Shown: positions 1 to 5,999 of the stretch, in pieces | Numbering within the stretch: the stretch's first letter is position 1 | How the letters are laid out: each line of letters starts with the position of its first letter | DNA from: Rhodanobacteraceae bacterium UBA703 | GTDB lineage: Bacteria; Pseudomonadota; Gammaproteobacteria; Xanthomonadales; Rhodanobacteraceae | Direction: 5' to 3' | Length of the DNA stretch: 6,896 nucleotides | NCBI GenBank assembly: GCA_002297645.1 | Contig: DBMH01000322.1 | Location: 1-6,896 of the forward strand | Translations under genes and position numbers: made by a program | The notes under the pieces: generated by a model | Seen by the model: only the letters and a program-made list of their open reading frames with translations | The model's database searches: none | What the model was told of the DNA's origin: nothing

Positions 1-1049
1 TTTTCCCCGCGGCGGCGTGCCGCGGCGCGGTCCATGCGCAGCGAGATCCATACCCAGGCCAGCCGCAGCAGCGCGAGTCCGACGTTGATCGCCAGGGCGT
101 ACAGCAGCAGCCACCACGGGTTCAGGTGCCCGCTCTGTCCGACCGAGGCGGCGGCGCCGGCGAGGATGCCCGGCAACTGCTCGCCGAGCAGTACGAAGGC
201 GATGCCGTTCAGCGTGAACTGCACCGAATCCCAGACTGCCGCGCGCTGCACGCGGGTGCTCGCCAGCGCGACGCCGGTCAGCTCGACGTAGCTCGTCGTG
301 ATGCCGGCGGCGACCGCGGCGAGGATGCCGGACGCGCCGAGGTGTTCGGCGGCGAGGTAGGCGCCGAACGGCGTCAGCAGGCTGACCAGGATCGGCAGTC
401 CCGAGTCCTGGCCGAAGCGGCGCGTGATGCCGACGTGCAGCTTGCTGATGCCGTAGGCGACCAGCGCGCCGAGCGCGATGCCGCCGAGGGCGACCCAGAG
501 GAAGGTCAGCGAGGCCGACACCAGCGAGAAGTGCCCGGTCATCGCCGCCGCGACGGCGAAGCGGAAGCAGACCAGGCCGGAGGCGTCGTTGAGCAGCGAT
601 TCGCCTTCGAGCACGTGCATGAGGCGGCGCGGGATCGGCACGCGCGCGGTGATCGACGACAGCGCGACGGGATCCGTCGGCGACACGATCGCCGCCAGCG
701 CGAACGCGACCGCGAGCGGCATGGCGGGGATCATCCAGTGCACGAGGAACCCGATGCCCACCACGGTGACGACGACGAGACCGAAAGCGAGCTGCAGGAT
801 CGCGCGGGCGTCGTGGAACAGGCCCTCCTTCGGGATGCGCCAGCCGTCGAGGAACAGCAGCGGCGGCAGGAACAGCAGGAAGAAGGTGCCCGGATCGAGC
901 ACGACGCCGTGGTCCGACACCGCCGCCACGCCGGCGCCGAGCGCGATCTGCACCAGCGGCAGCGGCAGGGCGAACGGCAGCATGCGCACGACATAGCCGC
1001 TCGCGATCACGAGCAGCAGCATGGTCAGGACGATTTCGATCGAGTGCAT
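1..1049 (-). CDS. Na+/H+ antiporter of the CPA1 (NhaP-like) family, C-terminal part cut off by the window edge
   Basis: Translating the minus strand from the ATG at 1049 gives 349 residues with no stop before the window ends. The protein is strongly hydrophobic, with at least nine likely membrane segments. It carries CPA1 signatures: a PPLLF element near residues 62-66, SPTDPVAL at 123-130 in a half-broken membrane helix, and ESLLNDASG at 150-158. N154-D155 is the Asn-Asp pair expected at the ion-binding site of electroneutral Na+/H+ exchangers. The family exchanges cytoplasmic Na+ (or K+) for external H+ at the inner membrane, controlling pH and salt. The reading ends after a last membrane span in a basic RRR stretch. 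Related proteins have about 400-550 residues, so the last helices and any cytoplasmic C-terminal domain lie outside. No convincing Shine-Dalgarno precedes the ATG, so the start rests on the fit of the N-terminus. The family is secure; ion preference cannot be read. Confidence 0.9.
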   Translation of the reverse strand, partial: MHSIEIVLTMLLLVIASGYVVRMLPFALPLPLVQIALGAGVAAVSDHGVVLDPGTFFLLFLPPLLFLDGWRIPKEGLFHDARAILQLAFGLVVVTVVGIGFLVHWMIPAMPLAVAFALAAIVSPTDPVALSSITARVPIPRRLMHVLEGESLLNDASGLVCFRFAVAAAMTGHFSLVSASLTFLWVALGGIALGALVAYGISKLHVGITRRFGQDSGLPILVSLLTPFGAYLAAEHLGASGILAAVAAGITTSYVELTGVALASTRVQRAAVWDSVQFTLNGIAFVLLGEQLPGILAGAAASVGQSGHLNPWWLLLYALAINVGLALLRLAWVWISLRMDRAAARRRGE

Positions 1050-1066
1050 GGGGCGCGGCGGGCTCG

Positions 1067-1079
1067 CGTCGATTCGACG
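1067..1079. promoter_or_regulatory. Short inverted repeat upstream of the antiporter gene
   Basis: CGTCGA and TCGACG flank a single T, a perfect 6+6 palindrome. It sits 17 bases before the antiporter ATG on the minus strand. The position would suit an operator or a 5'-UTR hairpin. In DNA this GC-rich, 6-bp arms arise by chance, so this is only a candidate. Confidence 0.2.
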
Positions 1080-1108
1080 TTAGCGCGCCGGCGGAGCGGC
1101 TGCAAACC

Positions 1109-1133
1109 CCGGCGGCACGGCGGCGCCCGCCGG
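1109..1133 (-). terminator. Possible weak terminator after srkA
   Basis: On the minus strand, CCGGCGG and CCGCCGG form a 7-bp GC-only stem around an 11-nt loop, 49-73 bases beyond the srkA stop codon. The stem is followed by GGTTTGC, so there is only a three-T run instead of a proper U-tract. The position between srkA and the antiporter gene fits the end of a transcript. The weak T-run and GC-rich background keep confidence low. Confidence 0.25.
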
Positions 1134-1181
1134 AGCGGCGATTCCCGTGCGCGCCTGCGCGGAGCGCCGGAAGACTCCTCG

Positions 1182-2132
1182 TCAGTCGTCCTGCAGGTGC
1201 GCCAGTACCTCGGACAGGTCGTTCACGTGCTGCTCCCACCAGCGCGCCTCGCCGACGTAGGCGAACGCGCGCGGGAACGCCGGATCGAGCCAGCGCGCGG
1301 CGACCCAGCCGGCCCAGTGCACCTGGCGCAACACGCGCAGCGGCTCGACCAGTTGCAGCTCGCTCCAGTCGAAGTCGCGGAATTCGCCGTAGCCGTCGAG
1401 CAGCGCGTCGAGGGCCTGCCGCGAGGGCGCCAGCATCCACAGGTCCTGCACCGCGGGTCCCATGCGCGCGTCGTCGAGATCGACGAAATGCGGGCCGGAG
1501 TCCGTCCACAGCACGTTGCCCGAGTGACAGTCGCCGTGCAGGCGCAGCGTCGCCGGAGCGATGGCGGCGAAGCGCGCGTCGATCAGCGCGGCCAGCGCGT
1601 CGGTGCGGGCCCGGTAGGTGTCGGCGAGACGCTCCGGCAGCAGGTTCGAGGCGAGCACGGCGCGCGCGGCGGCGCGGACGAAGGTATCGGCGTCGATCGC
1701 GCCGCGTTCGCGGAACCGTGCGCGCGCGCCGATGCCGTGCAGGCGCGCGAGGAGGCGGCCCATCCAGGCGAGGTGCTCGGTCGATTCGAGTTCCGGCGCG
1801 CGCCCGCCGCGGCGTGGATACAGTGCGCAGCGGAAGCCGGCGTGTGCGAGCAGCGTCGCACCGCCGATGCGCAGCGGCGCGACGACGGGCAGCTCCGCGG
1901 CGGCGAGTTCGAGCGCGAACGCGTGCTCCTCGGCGATCGCGTCGTCGCTCCAGCGCCCGGGGCGGTAGAACTTGGCGACGAGCGGCATGCCGTCCTCGAC
2001 ACCGACCTGGTAGACGCGGTTCTCGTAGCTCGCGAGTGCGAGCAGGCGGCCGTCGGTGGCGAAGCCGGCGGCGTCGACGGCGTCGAGCACGACGTCCGGC
2101 GACAGGGCGTCGTAGGGCGCTTCCGTGCCCAC
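1182..2132 (-). CDS. srkA: Stress response kinase SrkA (YihE/RdoA family)
   Basis: This 316-residue protein matches E. coli SrkA (328 residues as I recall it) along its full length. Recognisable blocks are SYENRVYQ at 35-42, VAKFYRPGRW at 52-61 with the putative ATP-binding lysine K54, EEHAFALEL at 68-76, LRLHGDCHSGNVLW at 196-209, FVDLDDARMGPAVQDLWML at 216-234, and DPAFPRAF at 283-290. D201 and N206 are the expected catalytic-loop residues, and D218 the likely metal-binding Asp. SrkA is a cytoplasmic kinase-fold Ser/Thr kinase (APH/choline-kinase-like) linked to the Cpx envelope stress response and protection from death under reactive oxygen species. The start is GTG, with AAGGCGG seven bases upstream and only 2 nt after the thioesterase stop, so translational coupling is likely. 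Family assignment is firm; its substrate here is not visible. In E. coli the partner gene is dsbA, which is absent here. Confidence 0.95.
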   Translation of the reverse strand: MGTEAPYDALSPDVVLDAVDAAGFATDGRLLALASYENRVYQVGVEDGMPLVAKFYRPGRWSDDAIAEEHAFALELAAAELPVVAPLRIGGATLLAHAGFRCALYPRRGGRAPELESTEHLAWMGRLLARLHGIGARARFRERGAIDADTFVRAAARAVLASNLLPERLADTYRARTDALAALIDARFAAIAPATLRLHGDCHSGNVLWTDSGPHFVDLDDARMGPAVQDLWMLAPSRQALDALLDGYGEFRDFDWSELQLVEPLRVLRQVHWAGWVAARWLDPAFPRAFAYVGEARWWEQHVNDLSEVLAHLQDD

Positions 2133-2134
2133 GC

Positions 2135-2572
2135 TCAGACCGCCTTCGGCGTCGCGCGCGGCACCACGGCGAGCGTCAGGCGCGAGATGCAGACGAGGCG
2201 CCCGTTGGCATCTTCGATGCGGATTTCCCAGACCTGCGTCGCGCGTCCGACGTGCAATGCGCGCGCGGTGCCGGTGACGATGCCGTCGGTGACGGCGCGC
2301 ACGTGGTTCGCGTTGATGTCGAGCCCGACCGCCATCTCGTTCGCGTCGAGGCAGAGGTTGCCCGCAAGGCTGCCGAGCGACTCGGCCAGCGCGACGGAGG
2401 CGCCGCCGTGCAGCAGGCCGAACGGCTGCTTCGTGCGCGCGTCGACCGGCATCGTGCCGCGCAGCCAGTCGTCGCCGACTTCCGTCACGATCATGCCGAG
2501 ATGCTCGACGAGACAGCCGCGGTTCCAGGCATTGATGCGTTCGAGGTCGGTGGTCTGCTTCCAGAGGGCCAT
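2135..2572 (-). CDS. menI: Hotdog-fold acyl-CoA thioesterase, MenI/YdiI type
   Basis: The 145-residue product aligns with E. coli YdiI/MenI (136 residues) from its first residues to near its end. The core TMPVDARTKQPFGLLHGGAS (40-59) followed by VALAESLGSLAG is almost the family consensus; Q49, H55 and catalytic E64 are present, as is VGLDINANHVRA at 82-93 for CoA binding. MenI hydrolyses 1,4-dihydroxy-2-naphthoyl-CoA in menaquinone synthesis, but the enzyme is broad, and close homologues in ubiquinone-only bacteria probably act on other aryl or acyl-CoAs; no men gene is nearby. I chose the ATG at 2572 over an upstream one at 2602: MALWK fits the family N-terminus, AGGA lies eight bases upstream, and the longer version adds only MARRRSRISA and would begin inside the -10 box. 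First gene of a two-gene unit with srkA. The specific substrate is uncertain. Confidence 0.9.
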   Translation of the reverse strand: MALWKQTTDLERINAWNRGCLVEHLGMIVTEVGDDWLRGTMPVDARTKQPFGLLHGGASVALAESLGSLAGNLCLDANEMAVGLDINANHVRAVTDGIVTGTARALHVGRATQVWEIRIEDANGRLVCISRLTLAVVPRATPKAV

Positions 2573-2590
2573 GGCGGAAATCCTGCTGCG

Positions 2591-2618
2591 GCGGCGCGCC
2601 ACTATAGCAACGCGCCGC
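2591..2618 (-). terminator. Perfect 8-bp inverted repeat just after the cupin gene, spanning the -10 box
   Basis: GCGGCGCG (2591-2598) and CGCGCCGC (2611-2618) are exact reverse complements with a 12-base A/T-rich loop. The repeat begins one base position beyond the cupin stop codon and encloses the proposed -10 box. As RNA it would be a strong hairpin ending the cupin transcript, but no T-run follows. As DNA it could equally be an operator overlapping the promoter. Either role is inference. Confidence 0.3.
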
Positions 2619-2629
2619 TCAGGTGCCGG
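2601..2629 (-). promoter_or_regulatory. Candidate extended -10 promoter for the thioesterase-srkA unit
   Basis: Read on the minus strand, TGC-TATAGT (2609-2601) is an extended -10 box with five of six -10 matches. Seventeen bases upstream, CCGGCA is a poor -35 (three of six), which an extended -10 can tolerate. Transcription would begin near 2594, leaving about 22 bases of leader that hold the AGGA ribosome site of the thioesterase gene. It is a rare A/T-rich island in this region. Inferred from sequence only. Confidence 0.45.
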
Positions 2630-3407
2630 CGTACCTGGCCGCGCAGGATTCGAAGTCCATCACCGGCGCGACGACGAGCCCGTCGGGCTGCAGTTTCGCG
2701 CCCGCGTCGACGAAGATCATGTGGTTGTCGTTGGCCGGGAGGCGGAAGTCGCGCATCGGCGCCACATCGACGACGCCGACGTCGAAGGTCAGCGAGCGAT
2801 CGCGCAGCGCGTGCAGCCAGTGCTGGTTGTCGCGCGCCTCGGACATGCTGAGCACGTCGCCGCGCGCGAAGGAGCGGTCGATCGAGGGGCGCAGCACGAC
2901 GGCGTCCACGAGGTCGCGCACGCGGTCGTGCGTGCGCACGTGGAACTCGCCCGAGACGACGAGGTGTGCCGACGCCATGCGGTTGTGCACGTGGGGAATG
3001 ATCGCGCCATGCCGGCGCAGCCCGAACACGCGCACGAACCAGCGGTGCCGGCCGCCCGGCGGCAGCACGTGCGGCGGCAGCACCGGGTCGGCGACGTCGG
3101 CGAGCCGGGTGGGATAGCGGAACGCATGTACGAGGCGGTCGATGTCGAGATAGGCGACGAGATCGGAGACCGCGACCGAGCGATCGAGGCGTTCGATCGC
3201 GTCCTGCCATTCCGTCGCCGGCATCGCGCCGCGCGCGAGGCGGTCGTTCAGCTCGGCGAGCTCGCGTGCCCAGCGGTCGAGCGGCGAAGGCCGGCCGCCG
3301 GCCCAGATCCGCGCGGACGACAGGGCGAACAGCAGGGCCGTCGAGGCGCCGAGCAGGCGTCGTCGCGCGGGGGAATGAAGCACGCCGTCCTCGTGATCGT
3401 CGCGCAT
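2619..3407 (-). CDS. Exported cupin-fold protein of unknown function, Tat-like signal
   Basis: The frame is open much further upstream, but the ATG at 3407 is chosen because it has GAGGAG eleven bases before it and yields a clean signal: PARRRLLGAS (13-22), a hydrophobic run (ALLFALSS), then a possible cleavage after A36. The RRxLL pattern resembles a twin-arginine signal, suggesting folding and perhaps metal loading in the cytoplasm before export. The mature part has a charged helical region (44-95) and a cupin barrel. Motif one is GAIIPHVHN (134-142) followed by VVSGEF (150-155), giving H139, H141 and E154. Motif two is GDVLSMSEARDNQHWLHA (183-200), with H196 completing a likely metal site. 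Total length is 262 residues. The arrangement recalls cysteine-dioxygenase-like or other small-molecule dioxygenase cupins, but no substrate can be assigned. It is divergent from the ferredoxin-reductase gene. Fold is likely; function unknown. Confidence 0.8.
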   Translation of the reverse strand: MRDDHEDGVLHSPARRRLLGASTALLFALSSARIWAGGRPSPLDRWARELAELNDRLARGAMPATEWQDAIERLDRSVAVSDLVAYLDIDRLVHAFRYPTRLADVADPVLPPHVLPPGGRHRWFVRVFGLRRHGAIIPHVHNRMASAHLVVSGEFHVRTHDRVRDLVDAVVLRPSIDRSFARGDVLSMSEARDNQHWLHALRDRSLTFDVGVVDVAPMRDFRLPANDNHMIFVDAGAKLQPDGLVVAPVMDFESCAARYAGT

Positions 3408-3459
3408 GCCGGAGGCGGCTCCTCGTGAACGGAAGCGCCATCGTCGCGTCTTCGTGTGG

Positions 3460-3474
3460 CCCGGCACGGCCGGG
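3460..3474. promoter_or_regulatory. Inverted repeat in the divergent cupin/reductase gap
   Basis: CCCGGC and GCCGGG flank ACG, a perfect 6+6 repeat lying between the divergent starts at 3407 and 3538. It could be a regulator site shared by both genes. GC richness makes chance likely. Confidence 0.2.
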
Positions 3475-3482
3475 ACCATGGC

Positions 3483-3512
3483 TTTCCGCGGGCGCGCCGC
3501 CTCGGCGACAAT
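3483..3512 (+). promoter_or_regulatory. Weak candidate promoter of the ferredoxin-reductase gene
   Basis: GACAAT at 3507-3512 matches four of six -10 bases, with TTTCCG 18 bases upstream as a poor -35. Transcription would begin near 3519, just ahead of the GTG at 3538 and after the alternative ATGs at 3406 and 3478. If correct, it supports the GTG start. The evidence is only the positional fit. Confidence 0.25.
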
Positions 3513-3537
3513 CGCATCCCCGATCGCGACCGATACC

Positions 3538-4590
3538 GTGTCCCGCACCGTCATCCTGCAAGCCAGCGGCAAGCGCTTCCGCGTCGAACCCGGCGAAACC
3601 GTGCTCGAAGCCGCGCGCCGCGCCGGCCTCGCGCTGCCGTACTCCTGCCTCGCCGGCGTCTGCGGCAGCTGCAAGGCGACCCTGGTCGAGGGCGAGTGCA
3701 TCTACCCGCGCAATCCGCCCAGTGCCCTGGACGCGAACGAGCGCCTGCGCCACAAGGTGCTGCTGTGCCAGGCGGTGCCGGTCACCGACCTCGTCGTCGC
3801 CGCGCGCGAGGTCGCCTCGGTCGCCGACGTTCCCCTGCGCCGCCTCACGCTGAAGCTGGTCGACAAGAGCCGGCTCGGCGTCGACGTGGTGCGCCTGATC
3901 CTGCAGACCGCGCGCGGCGAACGCCTGCGCCGCATCGCGGGCCAGTATCTCGACGTGCTGCTCGACGACGGCAAGCGCCGCGCGTTTTCGATCGCGAACG
4001 CGCCGCACGAAGGCGAACACATCGAGCTGCACGTGCGTCATGTCGCCGGCGGCGGCTTCACGTCCTGGGTGTTCGACGAAATGCAGCCCGGCGCACTGCT
4101 GAGCGTCGAGGCACCGCTCGGCACGTTCGTGCCGCGCGAGGACAGCGAACGGCCGCTGCTGTTCGTCGCTGGCGGCACCGGTTTCGCTCCCGTCAAGGCG
4201 CTGATCGAGCACTTCCTGCATCTCGGCACGCGGCGTCCGATCTCGCTGTACTGGGGCGTGCGCGCGGCGGACGACCTGTACCTGCCCGGCCTGCCCGAGC
4301 GCTGGGCGCGCGACGTTGCGGGCTTCCGCTACGTCCCGGTGTCGTCCGACGCCGGTGCCGCGGCGGGGACGCGGACGGGATTCGTGCACGAAGCGGTGCT
4401 CGAGGATCATCCCGACCTCTCCGGCTTCGACCTCTACATGAGCGGGCCGCCGACGATGATCGACGCCGGCCGGCGTGCCTTCGTGCAGGCGGGTTTGCCG
4501 GAAGACCGCCTGTACTACGATTCGTTCGACTACGCGCCGGACGTGATCGCGAAGATTCTCGGCAGTCGCGCGGGACTGAGCGGCGGATAG
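3538..4590 (+). CDS. 2Fe-2S ferredoxin / FAD / NAD(P)H oxidoreductase, AscD-like (CDP-6-deoxy-glucoseen reductase family)
   Basis: From the GTG at 3538 the protein has 350 residues in three parts. A plant-type ferredoxin (1-90) has C37, C42, C45 and C77 in the CX4CX2C...C arrangement. A flavin-binding barrel follows, with RAFSIANAP at 148-156 for FAD and HVRHVAGGGF near 165-174. The NAD(P)H-binding domain has AGGTGFAPVK at 211-220, YWG at 238-240 and a C-terminal YYDSFDYAP. Order and motifs match AscD/DdhD, which pass electrons from NAD(P)H to a radical PMP-dependent dehydrase in 3,6-dideoxyhexose synthesis. No dehydrase or other sugar gene is in view, so here it is more likely a general electron-transfer reductase for an unknown partner. 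ATGs at 3406 and 3478 are in frame but would add N-terminal residues absent from the family; the ribosome site before the GTG is weak. Family certain, partner unknown, start moderately sure. Confidence 0.88.
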   Translation: MSRTVILQASGKRFRVEPGETVLEAARRAGLALPYSCLAGVCGSCKATLVEGECIYPRNPPSALDANERLRHKVLLCQAVPVTDLVVAAREVASVADVPLRRLTLKLVDKSRLGVDVVRLILQTARGERLRRIAGQYLDVLLDDGKRRAFSIANAPHEGEHIELHVRHVAGGGFTSWVFDEMQPGALLSVEAPLGTFVPREDSERPLLFVAGGTGFAPVKALIEHFLHLGTRRPISLYWGVRAADDLYLPGLPERWARDVAGFRYVPVSSDAGAAAGTRTGFVHEAVLEDHPDLSGFDLYMSGPPTMIDAGRRAFVQAGLPEDRLYYDSFDYAPDVIAKILGSRAGLSGG

Positions 4591-4634
4591 AACTCGCCGC
4601 GCGGTTTCGTGTCCACAGCGCGTCGCACCGCCAC

Positions 4635-4640
4635 AGGAGG
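4635..4640 (+). promoter_or_regulatory. Strong ribosome binding site for the DUF2845-like gene
   Basis: AGGAGG lies eight bases before the GTG at 4649. It is the best ribosome site among the chromosomal genes here and settles the use of GTG. Confidence 0.8.
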
Positions 4641-4648
4641 CCGTCCCC

Positions 4649-5212
4649 GTGAAGCCGTATGCCCTGATGCTGCTCCTGCTGTTCGCCGCGCCGGACGCGC
4701 TTGCGATGCGCTGCGGCAACCGTCTCGTCACCGAAGGCATGCAGGACTTCCAGGTGCGCGAACGCTGCGGCGAGCCGTTCTGGACGGATGTCTACACCGA
4801 CGTCGACGTCGTCGGCGCCTACGGGCCGCTCGAGCGCCAGCGCACGGTGCAGTACGACGTCTGGTACTACAACCTCGGCCCGCGGCAGCTGATGCGCCGC
4901 TTCCTGTTCCGCGACGGCGAACTGCTGCGCGAGGAATCGCTCGGCTACGGCGTCGACGCGATCGGCGCGGACTGCAACCCGATGCGCGACTACAGCGGCT
5001 TCAGCGCCGGCGAGTTGTATGCGCGCTGCGGCGAGCCGGCCTCGCGCCGTATCGTCAACGACACGGTGGTGCGGCGGCCGGCGCCCGGCGTCGAGCGCTG
5101 GCGCGACCTGCGCCGCGAGGAATGGATCTACGATTTCGGCGAAGCGCGCAACCTGCGCGTGATACGACTGGTCAACGGGCGCGTGGAAGGGACGGACTCG
5201 CTGCCGCGCTGA
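4649..5212 (+). CDS. Secreted DUF2845-like protein with two related halves
   Basis: This 187-residue protein begins with a Sec signal (MKPYALMLLLLFAAPDALA), with likely cleavage after A19, so it is probably periplasmic. The mature part holds two copies of one pattern. The first is RCGNRLVTEG, then VRERCGEP (36-43), VWYYNLG (71-77) and FLFRDGEL (85-92). The second is DCNPMRDYSGFSAGELYARCGEP (108-130), EWIYDFG (158-164) and VIRLVNGRV (171-179). Four cysteines (22, 40, 109, 127), two in each copy, could form disulfides. I recognise the RCGEP pattern as typical of DUF2845, small exported proteobacterial proteins of unknown function. The gene starts 58 bases after the reductase stop, with no clear terminator between, so they may share a transcript. 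It converges on hemY. Export and domain family are likely; function unknown. Confidence 0.85.
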   Translation: MKPYALMLLLLFAAPDALAMRCGNRLVTEGMQDFQVRERCGEPFWTDVYTDVDVVGAYGPLERQRTVQYDVWYYNLGPRQLMRRFLFRDGELLREESLGYGVDAIGADCNPMRDYSGFSAGELYARCGEPASRRIVNDTVVRRPAPGVERWRDLRREEWIYDFGEARNLRVIRLVNGRVEGTDSLPR

Positions 5213-5303
5213 GCGCCACGCACGCGGACGTGCCGGCCCGGCGGGCTTCGCGGGAACGCGGGGAGCCATTCGCGCCCGCGTCGGGGAATCGGAACCGGGT
5301 TCG

Positions 5304-5999
5304 CTACGGTGCGCCCGGCAATCGCGGCACGCCGTGCTCGCTGCGTTCCTCGACGGCGATCGGGCGGGTGTCGATCCGGCCGGGCAAGCGGTGCGTGGCG
5401 ACCGGCAGACCGGACTCGCCGCGGGCGGTGCGCAGCGCGTTCGCGTAGCACGTCGCGGCAGAGGCGTCGTCGCCTTCGCCGCGACGGCAGTCTCCGAGGG
5501 CCTCCCAGGCCGCCGGAGACTCGGCGAGGGCGAGCGCACGCTCCAGCGTGGTCGATGCCTTGGTCCACTGCGACTGCTGCACGTACAGGCGCCCCAGCGT
5601 CGTCGCCAGCGCGGCGCTGTTCGGCGCCAGGTCGAGCCAGCCCTCCGCCTTGCGCGTACGCTCGCCGAGTTCGCCCGGTCCGAGTCCGGCGTAGAGCGTG
5701 GCGAGATCGTCGTTCCATTCGCGGCGCTGCGCGGACTCGATCTCGTCCATCGCCGCCAGCGTCTGCCCGAGCGCTGCGGCGCGTCGGGCGAACGCCGCGA
5801 CCAATTCGGGGCGCTTGCGCTGCGCGCGCGAAGCCGTGCTCCACAGCGTGTTCAGGTGCGTCGCGTCGGGTGCGGCGGACAGCGCGGCGCCGAGCACGCG
5901 CGTTTCCAGCGCGGCCTGCGCTTCCGGCGTCAGCGACTGGCTCCTCGCCAGTACCGGCAGGGCGTCGAGCGCGGCCTGCGTGTCGCCTTCGGCGAGCGC
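5304..5999 (-). pseudogene. hemY: C-terminal fragment of HemY, TPR protein associated with haem biosynthesis
   Basis: About 230 codons, GC-rich like the chromosome, encode helical TPR-type repeats. Features typical of the HemY C-terminal half are LTPEAQAALE, HLNTLWSTASRAQRKRPELV (341-360 of the joined frame), a WNDDLATLYAGL segment, KAEGWLDLAPNSAALATTLGRLY, and a closing unit ending CYANALRTARG. HemY proteins have about 400 residues: two N-terminal membrane helices, then TPRs. They sit in the inner membrane, and their gene usually follows hemD and hemX; the exact role in tetrapyrrole synthesis is unsettled. Here the N-terminal part, about 170 residues including the membrane anchor, is missing and is replaced in frame by an IS110-type transposase. 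The stop at 5304 is probably the native one. Unless the join is an assembly error, hemY is inactivated. Assignment to HemY is by remembered family pattern, fairly sure. Confidence 0.75.

Noticed and set aside
1050..1181. A small gene or RNA between srkA and the antiporter
   Set aside because: No start with a ribosome site and no tRNA-like or other conserved structure was seen; only short GC-rich repeats.
126..3428. A continuous 1100-codon open frame on the plus strand
   Set aside because: It runs antisense to the antiporter, srkA, thioesterase and cupin genes, and its product is dominated by R, A, G, E, D and H without domain character. Long open antisense frames are expected at this G+C content.
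2602..4740. A 712-codon open frame on the minus strand
   Set aside because: It overlaps the cupin gene out of frame and opposes the well-supported ferredoxin reductase. The translation is low-complexity Arg/Ala-rich with no recognisable motif.
5257..5280. CGCGGG/CCCGCG hairpin between the convergent DUF2845 and hemY genes as a terminator
   Set aside because: Only six base pairs around a 12-base loop, and no T-run on either strand.
4193..5539. A 448-codon minus-strand frame opposite the reductase and DUF2845 genes
   Set aside because: No family features, no ribosome site, and it contradicts two well-supported plus-strand genes and the end of hemY.
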